Origin: Beroe ovata
Lineage: Eukaryota; Ctenophora; Nuda; Beroida; Beroidae
Direction of reading: 5' to 3'
Assembly (NCBI GenBank): GCA_946803715.1
Contig: CAMPET010000002.1
Coordinates: 1 to 56,848, forward strand
DNA length: 56,848 nucleotides
Shown piece by piece: positions 16,201-25,000 of the stretch. A model generated the notes under the pieces. That model had not been told where the DNA came from. It did no database searches and worked only from the letters and a program-made list of their open reading frames with translations. The position numbers were made by a program, and so were the translations under genes. Position 1 is the stretch's first letter. Each line of letters begins with the position of its first letter.

Positions 16201-19000
16201 ACTGATGACTCTTCTCAACGAACAAATAAATCGGAAATCTCCCCTTTCTGTCACCACCCCCCATTCCCCCAGTTCCCTTGTAACACCCCATTCCCCCTCA
16301 TCCCCCCTGTTTCCCCTCACTCACGTCTCCTATCGACGCAAAGATCGTCATTAACGTAGAATCCGTACTGTCCCAGACATTCCTCATAGTCATTGTCAGC
16401 CTCCCACCCGCACGTGTTACCACGGTCAGGCTGCTTGGAGCACTTGCCAAAGTGGGACGAGCACATTGTTACACTGACAAGGAGATAGTGGGTTTAGAGG
16501 GAGATTACGAATGAGTGCTAGAAAGAGTGGGCTAGAGGAGTGGATTAAAAGTAGGAGTTTTGGATTGGAGGGATTAGAAGAGTGTGAGACGAGGGTGGGT
16601 CAGTTAGAGGAGTGGATTTAGATCAGGGGAATGGACTTTGAGCTGGTCTTTTATAAGTGATAGAACTGAGGAACAGAGGCGAAATCCTGTACTGGATAAG
16701 AGAAGTACTCCTCAATCCTCATCCAGTGTGAGAAACTGCACCTCACCTCCAGCTATCCTGATAATCTGAGCAGCAGGGAGATCGCCCGTATCTCGTAGAG
16801 GGCTGACAGTCGCAATCCAACGTATCTGGCGGGAGATCCGGAGTTTAGAACATGGAGTTTAGAACTTAGAGTTTTGAACACGGAGTTTAGGAACATGAAG
16901 TTTAGAACATAGAGTTTAGAGCATACAGTTTAGAACATAGAGTTTAGAAGCAGTGTCACTTGACTTCTCTGGAAATGATCTGCCATTTCACAAAGAAACG
17001 GAAGTTTTATATTTGTGTTGCCAAACCTTCCATAAGGTCCCTCATAAGGTCATCATCGATATCAAAATCCCATCGTCTGTGTAGCTTGCACAGGGATACC
17101 TGAAAAGATGGTTGTTGCTATGGCGACTACACTGTTGTTATGGAGACTCACAATCCCATGATTCTCTCATAATATTGTCATCATTATCGTGACATGCGTA
17201 TCTTTCTCATTCACTTTCAAAAGCATGTTCGCAAATCTGATTATTCCTTTTTCGGTAATAAGTACAGACATTTTCCCAGTATCATTCCGATTTTCTTTGA
17301 ATTCCAGCCTTGTAATATTATGACTCCTTCATAAAATAGTTGTATATTTATTTTCTTGTTTCACTGCAAATTTAATACACTTTATTAACTTGTTTGCGAT
17401 AATTCAAATATATTAATAGCTGTTATAATCAAACGTATTTAAGCAGTCAATTGTTTCGATCAAAAATATCCAAGTTTTTCACTCCTCGCTTGAACCCATA
17501 TTGTACTTCGATCTAACTTTTCTCACTCATATATACTCAAATTAAGAGTATATAAACGAAAAATTAACATTTACAAGTGATGAAATCCAGCGAAAGTGAT
17601 GATACATGATAAACATGAAAAAAGTGTTACTTATATCATTAAAGACGGAGCCCAGAAATTTACTACATACGGAAAAAGGTCATCACTTTAGTGAACTGTT
17701 AAACGTCTACCAACCTACTATGCACATCTTATAGGTTGTATTAATTTCAGTTGAGTTTTTCTGCTATGATTTGAAAAGTGATTGCTTCACCTTGATAAGT
17801 ACCAGACGCATTTTTTCAATCGAATTTCACAGCTGCCCGGTTTAAAACACATTTAAAACCGTTTAAAAACACGGAATTGATAGGTTTCGACCATGGTTCC
17901 ACTGCATACCAAGGCCCAAGTTTTGTTTTGGCCTCTTTTTTGTTGCGCTTTCCGGATGCGAACTTCCCAATTTTGGAGAAGATGTGACAATTGTACGTGA
18001 TTTTAAAACTGATGGCATTTTCTCTAATCAGCTATCGCAAGGTTCACGTGCAAGTGAGGCTAGTTTATTTAATTAAGTCTGGGTGTGTATATTTAGCCTC
18101 TCCAAAAAGATAATTTATTAATTTTCACAGTCTTTGTGCAAAAATGATGCAATTTTTTGCAGACTTGTGCAGTATAAGAGGGGTACAAGTCATTATCATC
18201 ACAAGACGAAATAATGTAAGAGAGCTAAACCTACTCCTTCATAAATCAAGATATTGCTGAACAAACAACTGCAGGCAGAGCTGCTCTTATAATGTCCTGA
18301 CATATATTCACTCCTTCATAGAATATCATTGCTCCTTCATAAAATGTCATTGCTCCTTCATAAAATACCTGATAATTCCCGGAGTAGATATCCAATTCTA
18401 GGAGCCAGGAATCTGTAGTTAGATGAACACCACACAGCGCACTGTTCGAGGCTGTCTGTATCATTATCTCTGACTCAGGGACTGAGAGAGAAAGAAGAAA
18501 AATTTAGTTTTTATCCGTCAAAGTAACGGTGATATTTTGATGCAATTTGAAGTTGATCGGAGAAAATCATTTCTTTTCTATCTGAAGGTCTCATTTTTTG
18601 GAATCTCATCCGAATGAGAGACTTCTTCCCTCTATATTCCTTCTTACCATCGCCTCTGAAGACTCTGTCGACTCTAGCTCTAAACTCTCTGCTGTGTCTC
18701 TGGTTAGCGAGATCTGAGAAGTCAATTCCTCTGTCCACCTCCTCAAAAACTTCCACTTTCACAACTGAAAAAAGAAGCAGTTGAAAAAGGGAGGTAAACG
18801 AAATTTAGACAGGAGAAGTCATGATTTGTTTGAGGTTGTTGTTTGAGATCAGGCAAACTTTGATTATTAATGTTAGTATGTAATCACATACGTGTTGACG
18901 CGGTACACAAGACAGTCTGCAGAGGTTGCTGGTAGCATGAGCAAGCGTCCGTAGTCCGGGCAACTAGCAACAGCAACACTGGTAACACAGCAACCAGCAT
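3079..19000 (-). CDS. Giant secreted TIMP/TIL/Tg1/ShKT/Ig mosaic protein
   Basis: One gene, about 2,254 codons, assembled by hand from GT-AG sites with matching phases. Exons 5'->3' (plus coordinates): 19000-18892, 18764-18648, 18481-18369, 17099-17027, 16825-16747, 16473-16325, 16131-15979, 15505-15406, 15240-14157, 14055-13975, 13822-13775, 13687-13612, 13426-13361, 13240-13185, 13113-13023, 12912-12815, 12663-12507, 12303-12112, 11987-11840, 11651-11471, 10646-10508, 9928-9863 (duplicate 9552-9487), 9283-9171, 8936-8759, 8664-8597, 8419-8244, 7997-7864, 6599-4776, 4682-4302, 4218-4090, 3922-3817, 3658-3579, 3409-3296, 3164-3079. A signal peptide (residues 1-19) and no transmembrane segment predict secretion, probably to extracellular matrix or mesohyl. 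The domain set combines inhibitor families for metallo-, serine and cysteine proteases. Inhibitory function is inferred from families, not shown. Minor splice errors are possible, but the phase closure over 34 exons is strong evidence for a single gene. Confidence 0.88.
3542..3555. promoter_or_regulatory. X-box-like palindrome GTTACCATGACAAC
   Basis: Matches the RFX X-box pattern GTNRCCNNNRGYAAC loosely and lies just inside the intron after exon 32 of the mosaic gene. Related sites in introns of the same gene: GTTGCCATGACAAC at 8684-8697, TTGCCATGACAAC at 12732-12744, GTTGCCATGGTAAC at 12980-12993, GGTAACCATGGTAA at 14107-14120, GTTGCTATGGAAAC at 15875-15888 and GTTGCTATGGCGAC at 17114-17127. 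Binding is not shown. Confidence 0.4.
4302..4682 (-). CDS. Ig-like domain exon (exon 29)
   Basis: A 127-residue exon with phase 1 at both ends, as is typical of mobile Ig exons. After a short NCDNSSEHDSDN linker it reads YECRDVLILFEGPDSYTVGS, ASFTCTIL, TLTVLVDGAEI and TTITCSSD. The Cys pair (FTCTI and TITCSS) and the beta-strand spacing fit an I-set or V-like Ig fold, although the canonical Trp of strand C and the D-x-G-x-Y-x-C motif are not evident. N-x-T/S sites suggest glycosylation. Confidence 0.65.
4776..6599 (-). CDS. Eight tandem Tg1 repeats in one exon (exon 28)
   Basis: An uninterrupted 608-codon exon. It begins with only the second half of a Tg1 domain (YHMCHQRDGYCACYSEEG), then carries eight complete Tg1 repeats. 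These are recognised by their cores: APVQCG..CVCVDEYG, DAAQCHGSECNCVTYDG, APTRCEGEMCHCVEPFYG, HHTQCEDEDTCYCSDIYG, VATQCQMDQYGGCFCVDVDG, RVSQCRKFPADQCVCVNPDSG, SQQCAAPGDCTCVDKWG and PRQCYGATCFCVDDEG. Tg1 domains occur in nidogen, SMOCs, IGFBPs and thyropins, where some bind and block papain-like cathepsins. The repeats differ strongly from each other, so the expansion is old. Unlike Tg1 domains 1-4 of the same gene, none is split by an intron. Confidence 0.92.
6672..7700. repeat. 547-bp-unit tandem repeat, locus 1 (intronic)
   Basis: Just under two units of a repeat with a period of about 547-551 bp lie between exons 27 and 28. Landmarks: AGCTAGCTCAAAAATTCC at 6674 and 7221, and TTTTGGCCAA..CTATCT.AATACCATC..GATTCCTA at about 7049 and 7600. 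It ends within the ACCTATCTTGCT segment near 7697, as at loci 2 and 3. No ORF in it resembles a known transposase. The family also occurs at 28721-29936 and 47612-48796. Confidence 0.85.
7780..7865. repeat. GTGACTGGTGACGTGTGAG minisatellite
   Basis: About four units of 18-19 nt directly downstream of the exon 27 donor on the minus strand. Read in the frame of exon 27 it stays open and encodes Ser-Pro-His-Thr-Ser-Pro-Val-Thr-like units, so it may be an old extension of the Thr/Pro linker. Confidence 0.75.
7864..8419 (-). CDS. TIL domain 7 and Ser/Thr/Pro linker (exons 26-27)
   Basis: Exon 26 supplies DCRYGQEFTLCGQECDEDMTC, STGCADGCVAK and exon 27 supplies CQCPEDRPIFDEEAREC, SDC: ten cysteines in TIL order. 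Exon 27 then becomes Thr/Ser/Pro-rich (MTTPTPTMDATTSSS). The donor at TCAG|GTTACC (7864) ends in phase 1 and matches exon 28. The frame also stays open through the adjacent minisatellite to about 7690, so a longer alternative exon end encoding SPHTSPVT repeats is possible. Confidence 0.75.
8244..8936 (-). CDS. Tg1 domain 4 (exons 24-26)
   Basis: The 3' part of exon 24 (TDCSERERLFVELGMENVKP, ECDSQG), exon 25 (FEYEQCFGNSCVCVRRETGE) and the start of exon 26 (GTNCEFMVREAEAD) form a Tg1 domain with the Q-C and C-V-C-V core. The Tyr-x-Pro segment before Q-C is shortened to FEYEQC. Exon 26 then opens TIL domain 7. Confidence 0.78.
8759..9283 (-). CDS. TIL domain 6 (exons 23-24)
   Basis: Exon 23 encodes LECAGNKIRANCESWCPLTC and RDC, and exon 24 continues CSYGCRCPDSTIENQDGEC and AFFCPG. 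This is a ten-cysteine TIL arrangement of the type seen in trypsin inhibitors and VWF-like proteins, split by a phase-0 intron at the usual place. The second half of exon 24 already starts the next Tg1 domain. Confidence 0.82.
9280..10066. repeat. 376-bp direct duplication containing exon 22
   Basis: Positions 9280-9654 recur almost identically from 9656, with a single N at 9655 between the copies. The block carries a GTGTGTGGGTGCG microsatellite, exon 22 (9487-9552 and 9863-9928) and a stretch ending in a G run. The only differences noticed are a small indel in TCGATACTCGATAC and the length of the G run. The terminal 48-bp GCATGGATAAAGGGAG..GATAG unit is repeated once more (to about 10066). 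The N at the junction suggests an unmerged contig overlap, though a real tandem duplication is possible. Confidence 0.85.
9863..10646 (-). CDS. Tg1 domain 3 (exons 21-22)
   Basis: Exon 21 (10508-10646) gives MSCEDAVAHARKMNL, EPSCDPDRTDLYAPRQC and exon 22 (9863-9928) gives CYCVNPYGVPVQNY. Together they make a textbook Tg1 domain with PSCD, Y-x-P-x-Q-C and C-x-C-V-N. Exon 22 is 66 nt long (phase-neutral) and is present a second time at 9487-9552 with identical sequence, inside a 376-bp direct duplication that abuts a single N. Confidence 0.82.
10315..10500. repeat. TAGCAACCCCTGCCCC minisatellite (intronic)
   Basis: Imperfect array of about eight CCTAGCAAC units spaced by C-rich sequence, in the intron between exons 21 and 22, with a single N at 10436 inside it. 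A related but separate small array (CCTAGCAACGCGAT units, about 12026-12100) sits in the intron between exons 18 and 19. The unit GTTGCTAGG on the other strand resembles an X-box half-site. Confidence 0.75.
10760..11067. other. Assembly gap (308 N) in a CA repeat
   Basis: Run of N flanked on both sides by (CA)n, within the intron between exons 20 and 21. Exon phases agree across it, so it probably hides only microsatellite sequence. Confidence 0.97.
11471..11651 (-). CDS. TIL domain 5 (exon 20)
   Basis: Single exon reading SPECPAGQVYLDCTVLLTCD, CTQGCGCPPDRPYYV and ASRMDVCES. Fewer Cys than the ten of a full TIL are present, while the C-x-C-P ending is conserved, so this is a reduced or VWF-type TIL. 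The donor at AGT|GTAGG is weak but in phase 0, matching the next exon across the 308-bp N gap, so no coding sequence needs to be missing in that gap. Confidence 0.7.
11840..12303 (-). CDS. ShKT domain and Tg1 domain 2 (exons 18-19)
   Basis: Exon 18 encodes CTNNNPTCEQWAARNLC and then IKNCKKACNLC. The six Cys and the central W-A match the ShKT fold, found in cnidarian channel-blocking peptides, astacin-type proteases and many secreted animal proteins. No specific activity can be inferred here. The same exon then starts a Tg1 domain (LTCQGRRDAMTEFLAEQ), which exon 19 finishes (IPDIICRDEDPDSYFPRQC, SVCHCVDEDGV). A ShKT unit wedged directly before a Tg1 unit is unusual. Confidence 0.82.
12507..12912 (-). 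CDS. TIL domain 4 (exons 16-17)
   Basis: Exon 16 opens with IICPDNKVFEECRPHDRLC and exon 17 continues ECTPGCRCPDNTPYSDSDGQC and ESEC, the C-x-C-P..G-x-C close of a TIL domain. Both exons meet in phase 0. Fewer cysteines are visible in exon 16 than in a ten-Cys TIL, so one disulfide may be missing, or a tiny exon between 12814 and 12664 was overlooked. The rest of exon 17 (LVPYMESVDNFFDTWNLKK) is a linker. Confidence 0.7.
12980..12993. promoter_or_regulatory. Strong X-box-like site GTTGCCATGGTAAC
   Basis: A near-perfect palindromic RFX-type X-box in the intron between exons 15 and 16 of the mosaic gene. RFX factors bind such sites in ciliary and other promoters. An intronic enhancer role is inference. 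Confidence 0.5.
13023..13426 (-). CDS. Thyroglobulin type-1 domain 1 (exons 13-15)
   Basis: Three short exons build one Tg1-type domain: ETVCQRQAAAVIAAVVERG, then FCDEEGNYLPKQ, then CVGRATCTCVDRTG. The Q-C and C-x-C-V-D pattern is the family signature. The first strand after Cys1 is Ala/Val-rich and lacks the usual second-half basic residues. The domain is split by two introns, a layout shared with Tg1 domains 2-4 of this gene and different from the single-exon repeats downstream. Confidence 0.82.
13612..14055 (-). CDS. TIL domain 3 (exons 10-12)
   Basis: Ten cysteines in TIL order: CGENEVYNECASSCVRTC, then ESC, and after an insert KCEQRCECDDGYVLHNGRC and ending KSCPG. The segment between the fifth and sixth cysteines, where inhibitory TIL domains carry the reactive-site loop, is unusually long and acidic, and is contributed mainly by its own 48-nt exon (13775-13822, MSNDDMSFSMNFGNNK). 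That makes canonical trypsin inhibition by this copy doubtful. Phases 0, 0 and 1 join cleanly. Confidence 0.8.
14157..15240 (-). CDS. Mucin-like Ser/Thr/Pro exon with 9-10-residue repeats (exon 9)
   Basis: This 1,084-nt exon finishes TIL domain 2 in its first 30 or so residues and then runs for about 320 residues almost only in Ser, Thr, Pro, Asp, Glu and Met. Around 14347-14590 it holds tandem repeats of 27 and 30 nt encoding EGMMESSST and EGMMESSPTT units, at least eight in a row. Such sequence is expected to be densely O-glycosylated and extended, spacing the TIMP end from the remaining inhibitors. The array is likely to vary in length between alleles. The donor AAAGAG|GTTACC (14157) is weak, but it closes in phase 0 and matches exon 10. 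Confidence 0.8.
15406..16473 (-). CDS. Cys-rich linker and TIL domains 1-2 (exons 6-8)
   Basis: Exon 6 encodes a short Cys-rich segment (TMCSSHFGKC, NTCGW, EECLG, DDLCVD) that could be the distal part of the TIMP C-terminal region or an independent knot. Exon 7 encodes a TIL-like segment opening CPESAEYRYSMFEQVTCQD and closing MCMCPEDRPYL..RCV, the usual C-x-C-P ending of the family. Exon 8 opens a second TIL domain (CPANQVYFGNNECLPCLQNC), which is completed by the start of exon 9 (ECGCPADKPVMV..CYTQDQC). TIL domains occur both as trypsin inhibitors and as structural units of VWF and mucins, so the role here is open. Confidence 0.75.
16747..19000 (-). CDS. Signal peptide and TIMP-like netrin module (exons 1-5)
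   Basis: Exon 1 starts at ATG 18998-19000 with a Leu/Val-rich signal peptide ending TTDA. The mature chain then begins CSCYQQPLQTVLC. Cysteines at mature positions 1, 3 and 13 have exactly the spacing of vertebrate TIMPs, whose N-terminal Cys chelates the metalloproteinase zinc, and Ser2 is as in TIMP-2. Exon 2 gives VKVEVFEEVDRGIDF and ARVDRVFRG, which parallel the TIMP beta strands. Exon 3 gives IQTASNSALCGV, at the place of TIMP Cys70, exon 4 VSLCKL (Cys99) and exon 5 LDCDC (Cys124 and the following Cys). Exon 5 continues with a Cys-rich tail. The N-terminus is the key inhibitory feature and it is intact, so metalloproteinase inhibition is plausible. Confidence 0.85.
18233..18368 (-). repeat. 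Cluster of TTTATGAAGGAG motifs in intron 3 of the mosaic gene
   Basis: Five motif copies (one with a changed base) lie in the first 136 nt of the intron after exon 3. The first begins within 5 nt of the GT donor (CAG|GTATTTTATGAAGGAGC) and the first three are spaced 21 nt apart. All are in the sense orientation of the gene. The position suggests a possible splicing or RNA-binding role, but a short tandem amplification is an equally simple explanation. Confidence 0.85.
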
Positions 19001-22000
19001 CGCTGTCAGATGGGCGCGGTCAGAATGTGAGATTGGGTGGATTCGGCGTGATTAGCGTGTGAGATTTGACAATGCTGGCGTGATCAGAGCATGGAATATT
19101 GGAACTTGAGCGGAGATGGCGTGATTGTGTGACGGCTCCCGAAGAATGTGATTCAAGCAAACTTCATTTTGAAAGTAACGGAGATCAATCAACGAAAACA
19201 CACACACGGAGCAAAAAAATCCTCCAGCTCACACACACACAAACTGCAGGACCGCAGCGACTAGGGTGAGAAAGATAATGTGATTTGTGAATTGAATTAT
19301 GACACAAAATATACTCCCCCCCCCTCGCTCTCGACAACTCAAAAATATTGGGTCAAAGGAAACGGGATTTATAGTGTAATCCGATCTCATGTGTACGTGG
19401 ATCAAGTTGCAGGGCCGCTGCTGCTGCAGAATTGGGAGGGAAACATATGCTCGTAAATGCATAAAAACATGGATAATTGAAATATATTGTGTCGATAAAT
19501 TCACCGATGAGATTATGAGTGAAACATATCACGATCACACTATCACGAACAAAAACGTGGATTATTATCAGCGAGAAATGGGTGTTTTCTGAGCGGGAAA
19601 TGAGACGGAATGACGCCGATTTGAAAGACACAAAGATAATTCTGTCATTTAATAATGCACTCTAATAACGTGTACAGGACCTTGATTAGATTGGCCCTGA
19701 CACTTATCAAAACAACAGAGGGTCACAGAGGGTGTGTGTGTGTGGGTGTGTGTGGGTGTACATTTGTGTTTGGCGGTGTGCTCAATCATTCGTGGCCAAT
19801 GTGTGTATTTGTATCAAGTCTGTAGATCAACAGAACAAACAAAATGAAAGTGAAAAGATTCTGCGTACTCCATAATTCATTATCCCCTTGCAAGACCAGA
19901 TAATTGTCAAATTCGATTACTAACGGGAAAAACATAATTCTATTTCTGATCACTGCTTGTGTACCATCCTCAACCATGTGCGGTGCGTCTAAAGACCATG
20001 AACATGGTGTCAAGTGATAAACATGATAAGTGCGTATGAAATGTGATCATGAAGAGCGAAAAAAATCAAAGTCTAACCTCATGTTTTTGACGACTGTCTA
20101 ATGTCTATGTCTCTACAGCTTCAGTGAACTGCACTGGGTCTTCTGACAGCTTCCCTCATTCGAGACGGTAATCATCAAACCTAAAGCAAGTAGCAACCTG
20201 TTATAGTGCAGAAATAAGCAACCAATACGAGCACCTTTAGAAATTGATAACGGATGAAACAACTGCAACATCAGCTTAGCTTCAGTCTAGCTAGCAACAG
20301 TGGAAAACTGATTCCCAAGTGTAACAGTCAAAGTACAGTGTATACCGTAAACCGTGGATGTAGCGTGTACATTTACTGCTATACACACACACACTCATCA
20401 CACGGTACATTCGAGTTGATACAGTAGAAAGGAATTTGTTCATGTGGACTATAGCGCGTTGATTGGCTGGATACCATGTCACGTGACATGCGCGCCTCTG
20501 AAATCACCTTCGCGCGCTACAAACTTGCGCTCTGATACCCCTCATCAATGTCAATGGAGTATACATTTGAGTCGCCGTACATTCGTTCATTTACACACTC
20601 GTTTCATTTGTTTCACTTGAGGTGTTTGCGTGTGCGTGTGTGTGTGCGTGTGTGTATGTACGTACATTGTACGTGTGTCTGTGTGACCGCAGAGGTTTCG
20701 TTACTTTGGTTCATCATATCTTGTTCGAGAAAGTCCTTGATTTTTGTGCTCCCATTTCTTTGTGTAGCTCAACATTCAAATTAGCCATGCTGGTCTTTCC
20801 CATATAAAATCGATTAATTAAGATTAATTAAGGGCGTCTAATTTACTCAATCATTCACAATTGCTTCCTTCACTCTCGGAGTTAATCACTGGGCTTTAGT
20901 CTGATAACTTTAACAAGCTGTACTTTCATTACCGCGGCTAATTAATAAGCACTGTTGCAGTAAGCGGCCCATCAACACTATGACATCATAGTGATATCGT
21001 CTTCAAGATCCATAATATCTTCTAAATTTCTTGATTAGAATTTACCAATCTTGCTTAGCTTGTTGTAGGTACGTCAGAAGACCACGACAGAATTAATTAT
21101 CATATCAAAGCTGATCATGCAAGATCTATAATGAGGGATTTAAATTGGGTTTCACTCGCGTCTCTTTGACCACCAAATTTCCTTTGAGCCCTCCTATGCT
21201 AATAAGCTATGAGCTGTATAGAGCTAGATTGAATAGTCAAATTCTGAACCATTTATCGTGCTAGAAAATGCTGATGTCTTTGTTTTAACCTCTGATCATT
21301 CATTCTTCCTCTAAATTATACATTGTTCAAGGAATGAATTCTTCATTTCTTGAATCCCTGATTTCGTACCCCATCGCTCTCTAACCTCTCTAAGGGTACC
21401 CACACCCCTCCCTTTATTTTCACCTATTTGGTAATTGCCTTATTAAAGATTGATAGGAGTTAGGGATGACTATACTTGAGAGTGGGAGAGTGAGATACCT
21501 ACTGCACGATATTTTGCCATCTCGATTACAATGAGTTTGTGATCTCGCTTCCCTCCTTTAATCAGCCTATAACTACCGTGCTAATACCATTTCCAATATA
21601 TTGCTCCTTCATAAATATACCCTGTAGTTAACTATCAGTTCCCAGATCGTTTCGCACAGTTAGTGGCATTCTCTCCCTCTCCATTATTTGAGAGAGACAT
21701 TTAGTTGGTGTCTTCTGAGTAGTTCCGGCAATTTCCGGATTTCAGACTCAAGATATGAAGCGGTATTCTCGTCACTGGAAGCAGGGTTGGTTGCTCAGCC
21801 AATAAACTCTCATGCTCCGCTGACGCCCCCTTTTTGCCCCCATTATTTGACCCTATTTTGTCCCCATCTTTTAAAAGTGTCTCAATTTGAGACAACAGTC
21901 TTATCAGAGATGATAGGTACTGTTCCGAGAAAGAGTCTCACGATCTTAAGGTCTTAATTTGTAGTGTCCCAGTCTTCAGAGAGTGTCTCAGAGTCTAACG

Positions 22001-25000
22001 ATCGGCAACTGAGACACTGAATCAGACTCAGACAAAATTTGAGACATCTCTTACCCACATATTAGGGATACCAGATCATCTTGCATTAAGTATTGTGGTA
22101 GGTATCTGACAACTTTTGATAATGAAACATTTAGTGTGAGCCCTTATAGCAGCGAATCCTCATATGACAAGGCGCGCGACACAGATACACCCATACATAC
22201 ACGTGCAATTCCTTGTTACCATGGCTATGATTATTATTGAGACTACCTAGTACCTAGTCTGGACTTGTATCTAGATACCTGACCATTTGATCCTGTATCC
22301 TAGCACCGTCCTCTCTCTTAGTATCTCTCTTTGTGGTTAGCATTTTGTCTCCTTTAATCTACGGTTATCTTTCTAGACCGCTGCCAGATCCATTGATCCG
22401 TCAAATGGTTGTTGTTGGCAGAATTCCCGGACACATCTCTTTTCATTACCAGATCAATGGGATTTGAGAATGCCTCTTCATTCCAGTTTAATCTCGCTTT
22501 GCAATCACTTTAATTGGACTGCTGTTTTAAACTTACTAAATTTACAACACATTATACTCAGTAAGTATTACACACATTTATATAGATTGACTTAATTAGC
22601 CCTAGTTATGAAGTTCATAAGTCCCTTCGAAACTATATCAGATCTCTTGCTCAGAATATATATAGAGGAGGAAAGAGAAGGGAATGTCAGGTATATATAG
22701 TACACTCGAGGTAGGCAAATTTGACGAATTTTGCAATGATTTCACTTAGTATATGTGTTGTATGGTGACGGGCGTGACCATATGTACGTGTGTGTACGTG
22801 GTGATGTGAGCTTTTGAGGTCAGTCAAAAATGAGTTTGTGTACTATGTGTGTACTTTTTTTTCTTAATTTCGCTCGAGTGTTTGATATATTGCTGTTTTG
22901 ACATTTACTTTCAACAACACGACTTGAAATATTCAAGCCTTCTTGATAAACTTTAAACTGGAATGAGACAGACATAATTGGGAAAAATGTGTCAAAACTT
23001 ACTCGGAAAGACCATTTTCTTGTTTCGTGACTTTTTCGAAGTTTTGATTCACACCAAGAAACACAATTTCTGTTTTTGTCAGAAGCAATTATAAAAAAGT
23101 AATCGATCGTGCGTGTGTAATGTGTATGGAAGTTGTCAACAGACATCTCGTTTTGCCAGCATAAACAGACGCACATACTGAACTGATCGATGGATATACC
23201 ATGTAGTTTTTGTCAGCAAGTCAATCAAAAAGCGGTACTTCATGATGCTTGTTGTATAGTGTCACTTCACTCTTACTTCATTCTATTGTTTTTCATTAAA
23301 CATGCCTATTCGTTTCAAGTTTTGGTAGTTCATTGGAGCCCATGGTTCACTTCGTCAAATATCATACAGACTGTTTTTTTTCTACAGATTGATACGATTA
23401 CAGTTTCAATCGAAACAATTTTACACGTGCAATTTGACAAGGCTCTGTTGACACTTCGCACCCAATAAATACAGTCACTCCCGGAGACTATTTCAACTTC
23501 CCGATCTCGTAGTCCGGCTATGTCCGTCTTACTACTTAGCTATGTCCGTAGTACACTCAATCCATCCCTCGACTTTCATCGATGCATGAGCTTTTGACAG
23601 CAAGTTCTGTGGCGCCCACTGATTTCATATATTGATCAATGATCTCAGTGATCAAGCAGTGCACAGCTTTTCTAGTAACACAGATGGTTTTTGTGCTGTG
23701 TTTCACGTTATCATAATGTTCCCAATGTTGTTACAGGTAGGTATTATAACATGAGTAGAAGTCATGTTTGACTCAGTTCCTCCTTCACTCGTGTCAATCT
23801 TCCGAGATGCAGTTTGCACCCATACACACACCTTGATATAGATAATGTACGAGCTCTGGAAGTACAAAATCATCACGGCATGGGGTATGATATTGCACAT
23901 CTAACCCTCTCCTTTGTCTATATAATCTATACACCCCATCTAGACCACACTATAATTTCGTCTGAGGAGAGGGAGAGAGGGAGATTTGCATAAATCATTT
24001 TCACGGGATATAAATATACCTCCTCCCGTAAATATATCCCATTTATTCTCCTTTCCCCCAAAATATTTTGATGGCTCCCCCATCAAATTTCATTTCTTAT
24101 TTTCATCCTCTCCTTACGGTCCCAGATCCCACGGATCTATTCCCCATGATCTATCCCATGCCATGATTTTGTGTGCACCATGACGTCTCCCTTGCTCCCC
24201 CTCTCTGCATTATTTTATTCATGAAATCGAGCTCTATCGCTGCTCTAAACAGGAGAATGTGATCCCATTCCCAATGTGTGAGTATAATACTAGCTAATAA
24301 TCTCGGATAATTCTCAGTCTCCCCCTTTAATATTTAAATGATTTCGGCTCTTGTCCTATTTTTACACCTGGTATAGAGATATGTTGAGTGGGTGTCAAGA
24401 CAATCCGTGGGATCCTTGGATCCTCAATCATGAACTCCCGCTTGATATCTAGAAGATCTGGTTATCAAATCAGTGACATGTTTTGTACAAGCTTGATTAG
24501 CACCGCATTGATCAGAGATGATTGCTCTCAGAGTTGTAGCCAGAGTTCCTGGAACCACCACGCTGCGTTGTTTTTGTTCGTATCACAAACAAGCGGGGAT
24601 ATCACATGATATCTCCTATGAATCGTAACTGTAAAGAGCTCGCTTACAGGGCTGGTTAGTTACCAGTTAATTCAATAACTAAACAGTGGCAAGTCATTTA
24701 TGGGCTACCTTTATAATGAACTCTCATGTGACTCATATATAGGACTTTAGCTGCCCATATAAATATTGCAATATCTCCCATGATAAGTCACTCCTGGATC
24801 ATAGCTTCCTGTTTCTTTGTATCTGCTAATTGGGACCAATTAGTAATTAGGATAGAGCACGTGGTTATGTGAAGATGAAAGCAATTATTATGAAGGAGCA
24901 GGACTGTCTCTACCGAGCTACTTTATAAAGGAGCAGAGCTCTAAGAATCGCTGCTCAGCACATATCTTGCATGATCGGTCCACTGAATAATAAGGGTCGA

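Noticed and set aside
18310-18364. Regularly spaced short repeats that could be read as a CRISPR-like array
   Set aside because: Eukaryotic intron, 13-bp repeats with 8-9-nt spacers, and the same word is dispersed far outside the cluster.
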